The notes under the pieces: generated by a model
What the model was told of the DNA's origin: nothing
The model's input: only the letters and a program-made list of their open reading frames with translations
The model's database searches: none
Part shown: piece by piece, positions 43,041 to 55,031 of the stretch
How positions within the stretch are numbered: position 1 is the stretch's first letter
Layout of the letters: every line of letters begins with the position of its first letter
Made by a program: the position numbers and the translations under genes
NCBI GenBank assembly: GCA_029204225.1
Contig: MU831894.1
Location: 34,037-98,036, forward strand
Source: Diphasiastrum complanatum
Taxonomy: Eukaryota > Streptophyta > Lycopodiopsida > Lycopodiales > Lycopodiaceae
Direction: 5' to 3'
DNA: 64,000 bases

Positions 43041-43294
43041 CAGCCCTCACAACTATGTACTAGTACAGGAACAGTTGCGTGCTCACAATCAATCTTTCAA
43101 TCAAAGTCAAGTACGTTATAGGAGGACCTAGTGTCAAATAGAACACACAAATTCATCCTACACAACTGTCCAGTCATAACAACTAAAAAGTACTTGAAAA
43201 TTGATATGTGTGTTGCATCATTTTAAACAAAAGTGGCAAAAGAAATAACATCAACCTTACCTGAGTGACACTTCACAAGGTGAAGAGTACTTCC
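43041..43294. other. Unassigned 254 bp inside the inversion
   Basis: No match to C5 or C6 seen. It separates the C5 protease piece from the inverted LTR piece and may be a separate insertion. Confidence 0.4.
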
Positions 43295-43710
43295 TGTGAA
43301 AGTGCAATCCTTTTTAGACCATAAATGGATCTTAGAAGATCCACAAGAGTGATCATGTACTTGCTTACTCAATGCATCCAAAAACTAGTCAACAAATCTT
43401 GATCTAGATTGGCAATTTGACACACAACAAGCATTGATAATCATAAACACAAATGCGTGTGGAGAGCACCCTGCTGCATGGATTTAGAACATAGTTTCAA
43501 GTAGTCATAGTGTTGGTTTCATCTGGATCACAAATTCAATGTACATAGAGAGGACAAACTCGAGATTGCCAATGTAGCTCCAAAAATAATCTATCTCCTC
43601 ACTATGGAGAGATTGAATACATAGCAAAACTCACTTGTAAAATTAGGTAAATTTTCGGCATGTAATAAGGAAGTTAATTCACTCTCCTTCCCCTAAAATG
43701 AAATCCTAGG
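43295..43710 (-). repeat. C6 3' LTR, remaining part, inverted
   Basis: Reverse complement of about 37750-38187 in the 5' LTR, from CTAGG(G/A)TTTCATTTTAGG to the TTTCACA terminus. With 42693-42811 it accounts for almost the whole LTR. Confidence 0.85.
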
Positions 43711-44196
43711 CTGGTTTGCTTCTCACCTTGATTTCTCTTCCTTTTGATGCAATCACTAGCAAAATGTCTTTTGACTTTTAGCTTGAATCTATCTTTCTTC
43801 TAGCCAACAAAAGTAGAAGGCTCACCTTGATCTTTCTCTTTTTTCTGCCTTTGCTTTTGCCCTTGAATTTGCCTTTTGAGAACATAGCCTCCTCCTCTCC
43901 AACTTGAAATGTAGAAGTAGATCCTCTTCTTGTTTGGAGTCTAAACACTTTAGCCACCAAGACCTCTTGCAAGTCCTCCATGCTTGGCAATGTCTTTTGA
44001 ATAGCAAAGCTCTGCACCAAGTTAGCATGATCATCTAACAAGCCATTAAGAACAACTTGGACAAGCTCCACATCCTTAATGCTTTTACTAATACATGCTA
44101 GTTCATCATCAAAACTTTAACTTTCCAAGTAAAAGCATGAGTACTTTCATCTTTCTTTTGGAGACTTTGAAAAAAAAAATTCCTTAGGGTTAGAAC
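43711..44196 (-). pseudogene. Copia element C5: gag fragment
   Basis: Minus strand: LTLRNFFFQSLQKKDESTHA and KVLMMN (44098-44190), ELVQVVLNGLLDDHANLVQS and LPSMEDLQEVLV (43900-44071), a Lys-rich linker, and a decayed zinc knuckle ending RHFASDC near 43760. Its 5' part is cut by the C8 LTR at 44197. Reading on into the inverted piece at 42812 regains the C5 protease. Confidence 0.8.
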
Positions 44197-45059
44197 TGTT
44201 GGATTTATCTCTTTTACTCTCCTAAATTCTATATTAATCTGCCTACATTCATGCTGCATTTTTACTTGTGTTATCGCACAGTCTGCATGTTTACATGTAA
44301 ATAGGATAGGCAAAAAACGCGACTGTCTGCATAAATCTAAGTAAATTTCCACGGGCGAAAAATGCGAAAAACGCGACACTGTGCTTTTACACGTGATTTG
44401 TGATAGGTGAAAAAGGCGACACTACCCTACAATATGCCGAAGGTGCCCTAATGGAAAAACAAAGGCACTCTGTAAATCAAATCCTAAGGCATTTGTCAGA
44501 GTGTCGCATTTTTTGCATCTTCACCAACGTTCATTTCAGCAAAGGCTTATGTCGCGACCTTTTCACGCTATCCCATGGAACTGTGGAAACAACTTTAACA
44601 ATGACAGCAGCGACCCACGATCTCCTACAGACAGCACATCCACTTTGTACTTTTTTCATCTGCACACCTGTAAAATTGTATATATATTGAATACCATTTG
44701 TGTATATTGTATTGTTGGCGACTAATATTTAGTCTTGTCTTTCGTGACTGATTATCAGTCGAGCTCAGCCTAGCTCTTCGTGAATCATTCACGACTAATA
44801 ATTTGTCTAGCTGTTCGCGACAAATTATCCTTCTGAAGTTTTGTTGCTTAATGTTTGGCTATGTAATCAGATCGAACGTGATTTCAATCACTAACGTTTT
44901 GTTCGTTTCTGATAGGCATAGTCATGCTTAGGAAAAGAGTGAGATAGCTCATTCCATTGTGCATGAACACTTTCTGTTCGAGTTTGTTTCTCTTTCGAGT
45001 TTCGAGTTCGTTTCTTTATGAACTGTTTTCGTTCCTCACACCCCTCCTTTCACCCAACA
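44197..45059 (+). repeat. C8 5' LTR (863 bp)
   Basis: Runs from TGTTGG to CCAACA, exact inverted terminal hexamers. AGAAC precedes it as the probable left target duplication. The 3' partner is missing. Several GCGACA/CGAAAAA-type short repeats lie at 44290-44420, and repeats of CGTGA and GACTAAT at 44700-44830 could be enhancer-like; that is speculative. Confidence 0.85.
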
Positions 45060-45071
45060 TGGTATCAGAGC
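45060..45071 (+). other. C8 primer-binding site
   Basis: TGGTATCAGAGC directly after the LTR, tRNA-iMet type. Confidence 0.9.
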
Positions 45072-45213
45072 TATTTTTGTAGCCTGATAAGCTTCCACAG
45101 TACAAGACTCTACCAATCGATAGAGTAATTGTGTTCTTGTTCTGTAATCTAGTACTAGATTTTCATACTTAGGTCACTGATAGTTTTTCCTATCACTTAG
45201 ACTAATCTTCCAC

Positions 45214-46060
45214 ATGGATTCCCAAGGGAAAGCCAGTCCTATCATGGACGAGCTTGATGGAGCCAATTACCATCTATGGAAATTTAAGATGAAAATTATA
45301 CTAATGGCCAAAAAAGTGTATGACGTTGTTACAGGTGTAGAAGGAAAACCCAAAGCAGATGACACAGCAATTGCCAGATGGAAGTTGAAGGATGGAAAGG
45401 CTTTCGCGTTGATCATCCTCAACATTATGGATACCTATATCGGCCATGTGTCCGAGGCCCAGACATTGAAAGAAGTCTGGGACATCTTGAGCACACTATA
45501 CGAAGTGTGAGATATAGCTTCCAAGCTACATCTCAAGAAGAAATTTTACTCCCTCAAGATGGCGAATGGTGATTCCCTGCAGAATCACATCAACCAACTC
45601 AAGAACTTGCTGAAGCAAATGGCCGCTGTCGGGTCTGTCATAGACGATCAAGATGCAGTGATGCAACTGCTTACATGCTTGCCAAGCTCATACAACAGTT
45701 AGGTGATGATTATCAAGACACATCCAAAACTGACTCTTTCGAGAGTCATTACTATGTTGTTACAAGAAAACACGTAGAGGAACGAAACCTCAAGTTCCTC
45801 AGCTGATTCTCACACCTTGTACACCAACAAGAGCATGACTAAGCAAAAGAAGAAGAAAGGCCTGAAGGAATCAAAGCCAGACCAGAAACCAGCACAACAC
45901 AAACAATAATCAAATTCGAAGGCAAACAAGAAGTTGTTCTGTAGATACTGCAAGTGAAACAACCACGAACTTCAAGACTGTCGGATACTAAAAGCAAAGA
46001 ACAACAGCAAGGGGCAGTCGAATCAAGTGGCAAATGCAGCTACAGAGGCTCCATAGCCTA
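45214..46060 (+). pseudogene. Copia element C8: gag
   Basis: MDSQGKASPIMDELDGANYH and LWKFKMKIILMAKKVYDVV begin an authentic gag frame. It continues with DGKAFALIILNIMDTYIGHV and VWDILSTLYEV, then a stop (TGA) at about 45510. The frame resumes with SKLHLKKKFYSLKM and INQLKNLLKQM. A degraded CCHC (FCRYCK...HELQDC) is near 45940. Several single-base stops, otherwise well conserved; TNT1-like lineage. Confidence 0.85.
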
Positions 46061-46086
46061 TTCAAGAAGCGGATTATGATGCCTTC

Positions 46087-46530
46087 ATGACCAGCCATCA
46101 AGGAGCATCCAGCGACAGTTCTTGGTTCCTGGATTCCGGAGCCACTCTACACATGACCAGTCTCATTGGTTGTTTCAAGTCCTATACACCTTACAATACC
46201 AATAAATATGTTCACCTTGGAAACAATAGCACACAAGATATTAAAGGTGAAGGTACTGTAAGATTAAGCTTTGCAAATGATTAGTCTAAGCTACTCTCTA
46301 AAGTCCTGTATGTACCAAACTTATCTACGAATCTGCTCTCTGTAAGCAACATCACAGATCTAGGACATAGAGTAGAATTCGGGTGTGATCAATGCAAAGT
46401 AGTTGATAGGACAAACAACATCCTAGCACTCAGAAAGAGACCTGGATACTTGTATAAAATTCATTGCTTTTCTGCCTCTAGTTAGGCGCTCAGTACTTCT
46501 ATTCATGCGAATAAAAGTTTACTTTGGCAT
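46087..46530 (+). pseudogene. Copia element C8: protease
   Basis: SSWFLDSGATLHMTSLIGCF carries an intact D-S-G-A protease motif near 46130. Then YVHLGNNSTQDIKGEGTV and, after a TAG, LLSKVLYVPNLSTNLLSVSN. The stops look like point mutations in an otherwise aligned frame. Confidence 0.85.
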
Positions 46531-47543
46531 TATAGACTTGGTCACTTGAATCATGCTGTTGTACAACAAATGTCTAGACAATCTATTATTCTTGATCTCG
46601 ACTATCCTCATGATAAAGTCAAATTACATGTCTGTCAAGTCTGTCTAGTTGGTAAACATACTAGGAAACCATTCAAATCAAGCCATCAGCATACTGTTAG
46701 AGGATTGTTAGACGTTGTACATTCAGACATTTGTGGCCCGATGAAAAATCCTTCGCTGAAGGATCCAAAGTATTTTACAACTTTTATTGATGAATTTTCT
46801 AGAAGGACTATGGTGTGCATTATAAAGAAGAAATCAGAAGCCTTCAACTACTTCAGAATCTTCAAGGAGCATGCAGAAAAGGAGACTGGAAGGACGATCA
46901 AGGCCCTAAGATTAGACAATGGTGGAGAATATATCTCTACCGAGTTTAAGGAGTACTGACAGAGCCAAGGCATTGAGCAGCAATTCATCACTCCTTACAG
47001 TCCTCAATCGAATGGCTAAGCCGAGAGGAAGAATCGTACCCTGGTTGAATCAGCCAAATGTATGCTAGTGCATGCATTGCTACCCAAGAGATTATGGGCC
47101 AGACCTATCTTCACTGCAGCTTACATCCAGAATAGATGTTCGACCAAGGACCTCTTAGGCAAGACACCCCATGATGTGTGGACAGTCTCTAAGCCTTCTG
47201 TGAAGAACCTAAGAGTGTTCGGAGGTGTTGCCTATGCGGAGATCCCAAAAGACACAAGGAAGGAATTGGACTTCCAAGGTCTCAAGACCTTCATGATTGG
47301 ATATACTTCACTTGATAATACATACAAGTTGTATGATCCTGATACCCAGCAAACCTTATATAGCCGGGATACAATCTCTATCGAAGATCAGTTCGTCGAC
47401 ATCAAAGGCAAGGATATTGCTCCAGGAGAACCTTCATCACTTGCCATTCACACGACAATCCGAGCTTCTGGATCAGGCGTGTCCATTGTCGACCCACTTC
47501 CTGACAGCGAATCAGATGAAGACATTGCTGCTACCCAACAATA
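46531..47543 (+). pseudogene. Copia element C8: integrase
   Basis: LWHYRLGHLNHAVVQQMSRQ and CQVCLVGKHTRKPF give the zinc-binding HHCC. VVHSDICGPM, FTTFIDEFSRRTM (Asp to Glu beside the first catalytic Asp), LRLDNGGEYIST, and after TGA and TAA stops NG-AERKNRTL with the catalytic Glu. A long clean frame follows from 47062, with LRVFGGVAYAEIPKDTRKEL, and ends at 47543. Confidence 0.9.
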
Positions 47544-48270
47544 AGTTCCAAGATTGGTTCATCAGTCGAATCCTCCTAGAAAATCAAACCAAGTGCACAC
47601 ACATCCCACAAGGTGTACTCTTGAGTCTGCATGTCTCTTGATACAGGAACCGACAACAGTCGAAGAGACACTCAGCCAACCAAAATCTGATCTCTGGAGA
47701 GAAGCTATGGATAGAGACTACTCCTCTCTGATCAAGAACTAGACATGGTCACTAGTCGAAGCACCTATGGGCTGTAATATCATTGATTGCAAATGGATCT
47801 TCAAGATCAAATACAATGGCAATAGAACAATTGATCGTAGGAAGGCAAGACTAGTAGCATGAGGATTCACTCAGATCTCCAACGTCGACTATAGCGAGAC
47901 TTTCAGTTCAGTAGTCAAACATTCATCGATTCGAGCCCTCCCGCCTTATGCTGCAACTGCCAACCTCGCAGTACATCCACTTCATGTACAATCAGCTTAT
48001 CTAAATGGAGTTATACAAGAAGACATCTACATGATCCAGCCCAAAGGATACATTTTGGAAGGTATGAAGAATCATGTCTGTAAACTCCACAAAGAACTTT
48101 ATGGCTTGAAACAGTCTACCAGAGCTTGGTTTCAGAGGATCAACACATTCCTCATTGAACAAGGATTCAACCAAGCATTGCTGATTGCAACGTCTATTCC
48201 AAGTTAGTGCAGCAATCTTTCATTATCAACACCTTATACGTGGATGATACGTTGCTTCTCAATGAGTTTG
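47544..48270 (+). pseudogene. Copia element C8: reverse transcriptase, truncated
   Basis: EPTTVEETLSQPKSDLWREA opens the domain; then CKWIFKIKYNGNRTI, VDYSETFSSVVKHSSIRA, SAYLNGVIQEDIYM, CKLHKELYGLKQSTRAW and LYVDDTLLLN with YVDD intact in a shifted frame. It stops abruptly at about 48270, next to a minus-strand gag fragment. The rest of the reverse transcriptase, RNase H and 3' LTR are lost. Confidence 0.85.
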
Positions 48271-48274
48271 AATT

Positions 48275-48530
48275 TCTCTCCCAAATTCGAGTTCCTACAG
48301 TGTCTCCAAGAATGGAAGATCCTCCCTAACAGCATAAGTCTGCACAATATTGTCATACTCCTCTCTAAGTCCATTAGGGACTACTTGAACAAGTTCAGTG
48401 TTCTTAAGAGCATCTCCAATAGATGAAGATCCTTAACTCTCATTACATATGATGAAGCACCCTCATCTACTCTCTGATAACGTAGAAAGATTTGGTTCCT
48501 AAGTAAGTTTCTCTTTTATTGGCCTTCAAA
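48275..48530 (-). pseudogene. Copia gag fragment C9
   Basis: The minus strand, over several frames, reads LRNQIFLRYQRVDEGASSYV, MRVKDLH, then IGDALKNTELVQVVPNGLRE and NIVQTYAVREDLPFLETL. This matches the middle of C11 and C6 gag. It overlaps the region also present in C5 gag, so it is a separate copy. Confidence 0.65.
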
Positions 48531-48734
48531 ACTTCAAATTCTAAAGAATTGGACCCAAGCAATATAAATCATCAATCTTAGGCAATCTGGGTTGTTGAAT
48601 AATGATAACTAGATCATGTGGCTATTCCATATTTGGGGTATTGAATTCTCCCTATTTCCCTAGGTGAACACTCTAAAACACCATGCTCCTAGCCTGGTTA
48701 GTTGCGCGAACCCTATCTACGCCAAACCTATGCA

Positions 48735-48889
<155 letters not shown>

Positions 48890-49530
48890 AATCTTGAGTC
48901 TCAAAGAGCCATGTGCACGCGTTGATTTGAGCCCTATAGAAGACAACATGTTAAGATTATGAGCTTCTTAAAGGCCAAATCCTTGGTCCATTAGAGCTCC
49001 AAGAAGCCAACAATTAGGCACAATCTTAAATTTCTTGGAGCCTCATAAAATACAACATCTCGAGTTTACCCAAGCCTCTTATGAGCCAAACCTTGAGCTC
49101 CTCAATCTTTATTCAAAGAGCCATTTAGAAGCCAAATCTTGAGGTTCTTGGTGACTCCTACAAGCGGCAAAATCTTGAGTTTATCCAAGTCACTTAAAAG
49201 GCCAAATCTTGAGTCCACTAGAGATCTTAGACGCTATTACCGTTGGCTCAATCTTAAGTCTCAAGTAGAGTCTTAAAGAGCAACATCTTGAGCCATTTAG
49301 AAGCCAATCTTGAGTTGAGTCGACCTTCTAGAGCTCTTAGAAGCCATTTTCTTGGGCTTAATCTTGAGTTTCTTAAAGCCTCCTACAACATCTTGAGTTT
49401 ATCGAAGCTTCTCCTGAGCCAAATTTTGAGTCTCAAAGAGTCGTTTAAAAGCCAAATCTTGAGTCTCAAAGAAGCATTCAATAGCCAAATCTTAACTTGC
49501 TCAATCTTGAGTTGATTTGGCCCTACATGT
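48890..49530 (+). repeat. Degenerate minisatellite, CTTGAGT core
   Basis: At least fifteen imperfect copies of a unit like AGCCAAATCTTGAGTCTC, with linker bases such as AAAGAGCCATTTAGA. Spacing is about 30-50 bases. It lies directly beside the GA tract and has no coding similarity. Confidence 0.8.
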
Positions 49531-49609
49531 TGAGGTAAGAAAGCATTGTTAGGAGGCATGGAAATCGAAATAGTAAGGTAACTCGTCGAGGAAGAGGAAG
49601 GGGAAGGGT

Positions 49610-49651
<42 letters not shown>
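49610..49651 (+). repeat. Poly-G run (42 bases)
   Basis: An uninterrupted G tract preceded by GGAAGGGGAAGGGT. The true length may differ from that assembled. Confidence 0.9.
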
Positions 49652-49655
<4 letters not shown>

Positions 49656-49927
49656 TTAGGTATCACATCAAGGTCACAAATAGCTCAAGTGAGGACATCA
49701 AAAGTGCGTGTTTGATAGTCTTCCGGCATTATGTTATAGCAAAAGGGCCATTTTTTGGAGCTTTGTTGAGAACCATTCCTAGCAAAAATAAAATGGCATT
49801 GATGTTGAAAGCTCAAAAGCTCAAAGCTCAAATAAATTAGGGTAATTACTGCTTTAGTGTAATCCCTTTCATTTTCGCGAGTACGGTGTATGTGAAGCTA
49901 TTGTGATGTTCTATTTTCCTCCTTCGC

Positions 49928-49975
49928 GCACACACACGTGTTTGTGTGTGTGTGTATGTGCGCATGTGTGTGCTT
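49928..49975 (+). repeat. (CA)n/(GT)n inverted microsatellite
   Basis: CGCACACACACGTG then TTTGTGTGTGTGTGTATGTGCG; the CA and GT halves can fold on each other. Confidence 0.85.
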
Positions 49976-50023
49976 AGTTCGCTAATGACCATTACGATCC
50001 AAAATGAAATAGTAGGTTGTAAA

Positions 50024-50220
<197 letters not shown>

Positions 50221-51309
50221 TCAAGTCAATTTGACCTAACCATTAGGTAAAATTCTAAGGTATAGTAGATCAACACCAACTTCCTTGATTTTTGGAGATA
50301 GCTCCTTAATTTTAGGAAACTCTAGCTCGACTAGGATCTAACTACCCTAGGCCTATTCCTCAGACATGTGGAATACAAAATGTACAATAAACTATATCGT
50401 TATCAAGCTAATATTTGCCAATTTTCACACTTATGCATCTCTCGATTACTGTACATACCTATATTATTTATCTATCTACTCGTAACTTTACATATAAATT
50501 ATGAGATCAACATTGTCATTCACATCTTTCCATAAAGGGTTCACTTTCAATTTGGACTAATCCCCTAATTTCCATGTTCTAAAAAGTATATTTAAACTCA
50601 ATTTTGTTAGTATTAATTCATATCTAAGTTTGGTTTCCATTTCTTAGCAATTTACACCAACATTATTGCATTGTCTTGTTGCCAATCTTCATAGAGTTGC
50701 CAAGTGAGTAAAAGGGCTGCAAGTATATTTTGTATTGATCTGATTCAATCTCTCTTAAGTGTGTAGGATCTATTCCCTTTCACATATAGATTCACTCAAA
50801 TAAGTTACAAATCACTAGGCTGCACTAAATTTTTTTTTTTTTTACTTATCCATATTTTACTAAAAGTGACAAATACTTGCTTGACAACTTTTGAAATATG
50901 CATATTTGGCTAAGCATAATGGATCTTAGATTGACAACTTTGTCACTTTTTTCCAAATAATTGACCTAAATTTATAAGCTCGAATGATATGCCAAAATTT
51001 ACCATAATCAACATTTTTGTGAAGTTGTTTCAACAATACTTTCTCCAACATGAAACAACATTCATCGCAATACAAGCTATTTATTCAACCATGAAGAAAC
51101 ATGAATGTTAAGCTATTTTTCTTGATCCTCATTAGTCTCAATGAAAATTTCAAATTGTCTCATTTAATGATTGTACTTGGTGAAATAGCATCCCTATGTA
51201 TTAATAACAATATTGTTAGTAATGAGATAAGCAACAATTGTGAGTCTATAGATGTTTACAAGAGCATATGCATAATTACGACAAAGAATACACCACACAT
51301 TATAATAAC
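50221..51309. other. No gene recognised
   Basis: AT-rich, no coding or repeat similarity noticed apart from a T run near 50830. Confidence 0.35.
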
Positions 51310-51735
51310 TACTCACAATTGTTAAAAGTACAGTACAAAGGACCATAAATGAACCTACATAAGGCTCCAAGAGTGATTGATTGATTGATACACCTATCTA
51401 TTGCAAAACTAATCATAAGATCTTGATCTACAAAAGCAATATTGGATCCCATAATCAAGAGCAGTCAAAACCATTCATCAAACATGGAATTCCGACCCCA
51501 CACGTGTGTGGTACAAACTTCAATATAGCCTATTATCAGATATTAAGTGGAATCAAGTTCAGATACCAAAGCATTCACAAAAACTCAAGATTGCTAATTT
51601 GCTCCAAAAATTCTCTCTCCTCACTATGGAATGATGGATTGTATGTACAATAGCTCTTTCACCTCAAGCTAGGTGAAAATCTAGCATGTAGTGAGGAAGA
51701 TGACTGACCATTTTTGCCCTGATTTGTCAATCTTA
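51310..51735 (-). repeat. Copia LTR relic, C6 family
   Basis: Diverged match to the inverted C6 LTR at 43295-43710: GACCATAAATG, CCAAGAGTGAT, CTCTC(T)CCTCACTATGGA, then a block like CTAGGTGAAAATCTAGCATG and a (T)AGTGAGGAAG block. No internal element is attached. Confidence 0.6.
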
Positions 51736-51774
51736 CCTAACCCTAGAGTTTTGCCAAGCTAGTGGCTAGGTTGG

Positions 51775-52295
51775 TATAAGGAAAGCTCCTTAGATCCTGC
51801 TTACAAATCACAAACACAAAGGATAACACGCTATGGAGAAACCACCCAACCAAGTAGAAGCATCCAATCAAACTCTAGAAGCCTCACCCCCAAGCCAAGG
51901 AACAAGAAACAGGAATATAGAGTGAGAGCTTGGCAATGAATCCAAAACCATGATGAGGAGTAGGGCGACTTTGGACCCAATATATAGAGCCTAAAGCATC
52001 CTGGGCACTTAGCCATGCATAGCCCTAAGTTCCCTATACATAGATTCACCTAGAATAGAGTCCTAAGCATGGACCAACTATTCATAGAATTGCTATTGAC
52101 AACTCTACACATGCATACATTGTCTCATACCTTGTCTAAACTCCATTTAGTGTGTTCTGGGCTTCACAAGGATATTAGTTACTTTTGGGTCACGTCCAGT
52201 ATGACATGGCATAACTAACAACTTATTTCACTGGAGTATCGTGTATCCAAGACTAGGAGTATACTGTATCCTATGTACTGGTCATGGACATAACA
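51775..52295 (-). repeat. G1 3' LTR (gypsy)
   Basis: On the minus strand it begins TGTTATGTCCATGACC, right after a purine-rich tract, and ends near CCTTATA (TACA in the relic at 1800). About 521 bp. It follows the stop of the G1 polyprotein, as expected for a 3' LTR. The partner 5' LTR lies beyond the right edge of the window. Confidence 0.8.
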
Positions 52296-52311
52296 TTCTT
52301 CTCTCCTTAAA
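52296..52311 (-). other. G1 polypurine tract
   Basis: The minus strand reads TTTAAGGAGAGAAGAA immediately before the LTR. Confidence 0.7.
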
Positions 52312-52323
52312 CTGTTTATATCC

Positions 52324-53780
52324 TTAGAAACTAAAATTCGGGAAATTCTTTTGTATGCTATCAACTCTCTCCCACAAATCATTATCCTCAATATGACCCT
52401 TCCATCGAATTAAGCACTTAGAGATAAAACGATTTCTCAATTGTTTATCTCTGGTTCTGAGCACTTTCTCAGGTCCCAAAGGTACACTAAGCGACAAATC
52501 TTCCAAATGGAATAAATCCTCATCCAATCCAACTGTATCACCATCATGTAAACTTAGTTTCAAACGACTTACATGAAACATTGGGTGTGTAGTCGATTTT
52601 CCTTGAAGATCGAGCTCATACACCAAAGAACCAATTCTATGTACAATCTTGAAAGGTCCACAATAACGGGTAGACAGCTTATAATGCTTTCCTGTACGTA
52701 ACGTCTTAGAATTTTTTGGAATTCTAAGATATACCCAATCATCAACTTTAAAATCTCTTGCAGATTTCTTAAGATCAATATAGTGTTTAGCTCTATCCTG
52801 AGCACTTCGGATACTATCCTTAGCCACTGGCAACATTTCTTGCATATCACGCAAAAAATCAGCAACCTTTTGGATCTTAACAAATTTGGCCTCAACATTT
52901 ACTGGAGATCTAGGTTGAAAACCATACATAAGCATAAAAGGACTGTAACCTGTAATAGAATGTTTTCTACTATTATATACAAACTCAACCAGTGGAAGAT
53001 AATCTTCTCAATGAGATTGCCTATGAGAAACATACGTCCTCAAAATATCTTCCATAGTTTACTGTTGTCCAAAAGTGACCTGTGAACTTAGGATCTCTAT
53101 CAGTAACAATGTCACTTGGCAGACCATACAACAACCGAAATAATCTTTCAACAAAGATCTGGGCTAAATCAAAAGCCTTTATAGTTGACTTGACTGGTAT
53201 GAATGCAACTAACTTAGTTAACAGATTCACTACAACCCAAATAGAATCATTTTGTCGTTGGGTCTATGGAAGTCCAACTACAAAATCCATAGATATGCTT
53301 TCCCATTTCTTATCAAGGATATCTAACGGATGCAACAAACCACCATCCTTATGGCATTCAGCCTTTGCTAGTTGACAGAGTTTGCATTTAACAACATATG
53401 ACTCGACATATGGCTTGAGCTTTGGCCAATAAAATTTTCTTTTAACCAAGTCCAAAGTCCTATGTATACCGGGATGTCCTGCACAGGGTATGTCATGACA
53501 TTCAAACAAAATCTTACGTTTGAGCTCATCATCACCAGGTACGCAAACTTTCCCATTCCAAAATAGTAATCCATCTCGAATGGTGAACTGTTCCACAATC
53601 TTGTTATCTTTTTTAGTTAGTTGAGTCCCTTGTGTTTCTGACTCAACACTGTCCACATTTCTTCCGGCCTGAACAATGTTCCAAATGTGACCAAAATGGG
53701 AATCTGATTCATATTTTCCTCCTAGCGAAAGATATAGATCCGTAGAAATCTGGGTGAATGACAAATCGTTCAGTTCATTG
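52324..53780 (-). pseudogene. Gypsy element G1: integrase with chromodomain-like tail
   Basis: Inserts the element's cDNA. In minus-strand order: zinc-binding GHPGIHRTLDLVKRKFYWPK and CKLCQLAKAE (53350-53480), WESISMDFVVGLP (first catalytic Asp), then after breaks PSDIVTDRDPKFTGHFW (second Asp). The C-terminal block LRTGKHYKLSTRYCGPFKIV and VSRLKL is followed by a chromodomain-like end, KCLIRWKGH...WERVDSIQKNFPNF (52324-52450). A chromodomain places G1 among chromoviruses. The frames break near 52960 and 53260. Confidence 0.85.
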
Positions 53781-54205
53781 ATTTGACTAAGAGCATCTGC
53801 AACTTGATTAGAGCTGCCTCTTATGTAATGGATTTCATAATCGAATTCTTGCATCAATTCAGCCCATCGAGCTTTTCTCCCCCGAAGATCATGTTGATTG
53901 CAAAAATACTTGAGAGGCTGGTGATCCATATACACTACAAACTTACTAGCATACAAGTAGTGTCTCTAGGTTTTAAGTGCATGGATTACAACAAACAATT
54001 CTTTTTCCTGTGTAGTATAACGCAACTGAGGACCAATGAAATTTTCGCTCTCAAATGCTAGTGGCCTATTCATTTGTAATAGATCCGCTTCAACTGCAAC
54101 ATTACTTGCGTCTATTCTCACGACGTAAGGTAAATCTAGATTTGCAATTTGTAACACAAGAGCTGAAACAATCATTGTTTTAAGTTTCTCAAAACATTGA
54201 TTCAA
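53781..54205 (-). pseudogene. Gypsy element G1: RNase H
   Basis: LPYVVRIDASNVAVEADLLQ with the first catalytic Asp, LRYTTQEKELFVVIHALKT, a stop, then FVVYMDHQPLKYF and RWAELMQEFDYEIHYIRGSS. One stop near 53966; otherwise intact motifs. Confidence 0.85.
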
Positions 54206-54968
54206 TTCCTCGTTCCAAACAACAGGCGGACTAGATTGATTTTTTTATTATTTATTATTAATTCTTTTGTCAGATTATTTAGCAGTGCTACTAACTTAGC
54301 ATAATTCTCAATAAATCTTTTGAAGAAAAGTGTAAACCCTAAAAATGACTTTACTTGCCTCACGGTTCTCGAAATTGGCCACTCAATCACAATATTGATT
54401 TTATCCTCGTCAATCTTGATCCCATTTAATGTGATCTTATGACCGAGATAAAGCAACTCTTGCTTAAAGAAATCACACTTGGACTCTTTAGCGTAGAGTA
54501 ACTCCCGACGGGGTTTCATCGAGACGATTTTTAAGAGTTCTACATGTTCCACCAAGGATTTACTGTAAACAAAAATGTCGTCCAAGAATACAATCACAAA
54601 CTTTCCCAAATATGGACGAAATAAATCGTTCATCATTTGCTGGAACGTTGCTGGAGCATTCGTTAATCCAAATGGCAACACTAAGAATTCATAATGACCA
54701 AACCTAGAACAAAATCCTGTCTTTTGGACATCTTCCAACTTAATTCATATTTGATGGTACCCTCTGTCCTGAGATCTATCTTGGTGAAATATCGTGCTCC
54801 ACCCAAGCGATCTACAAGGTCATCCGTCCTGGGTAATGGATATTTATTTTTGAGAGTCACTTTAATAAGACCCTTGTAATCCACACACATCCGAAAACCT
54901 CCATCTTTCTTCGCTTTAAGAAGAATAGGAGCATCCCATGGAGATTTACTAGGTTGTATATGTCCCAT
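54206..54968 (-). pseudogene. Gypsy element G1: reverse transcriptase
   Basis: [20 protein letters not shown] and [20 protein letters not shown] (54800-54960), then [11 protein letters not shown], then after a frame shift [20 protein letters not shown] and VFLDDIFVYSKS with the F-L-D-D catalytic motif. The thumb end has LYLGHKI and SFLGFTLFFKRFIENYAKL. The shift near 54,720 and the short loss between motif A and motif B make it inactive. Confidence 0.88.
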
Positions 54969-55031
54969 CCTCAGATAGTTTTTTATTTGATTTGAAATCT
55001 TTGTCTCCTCTTTCTGAGAGAACCTATAAGG

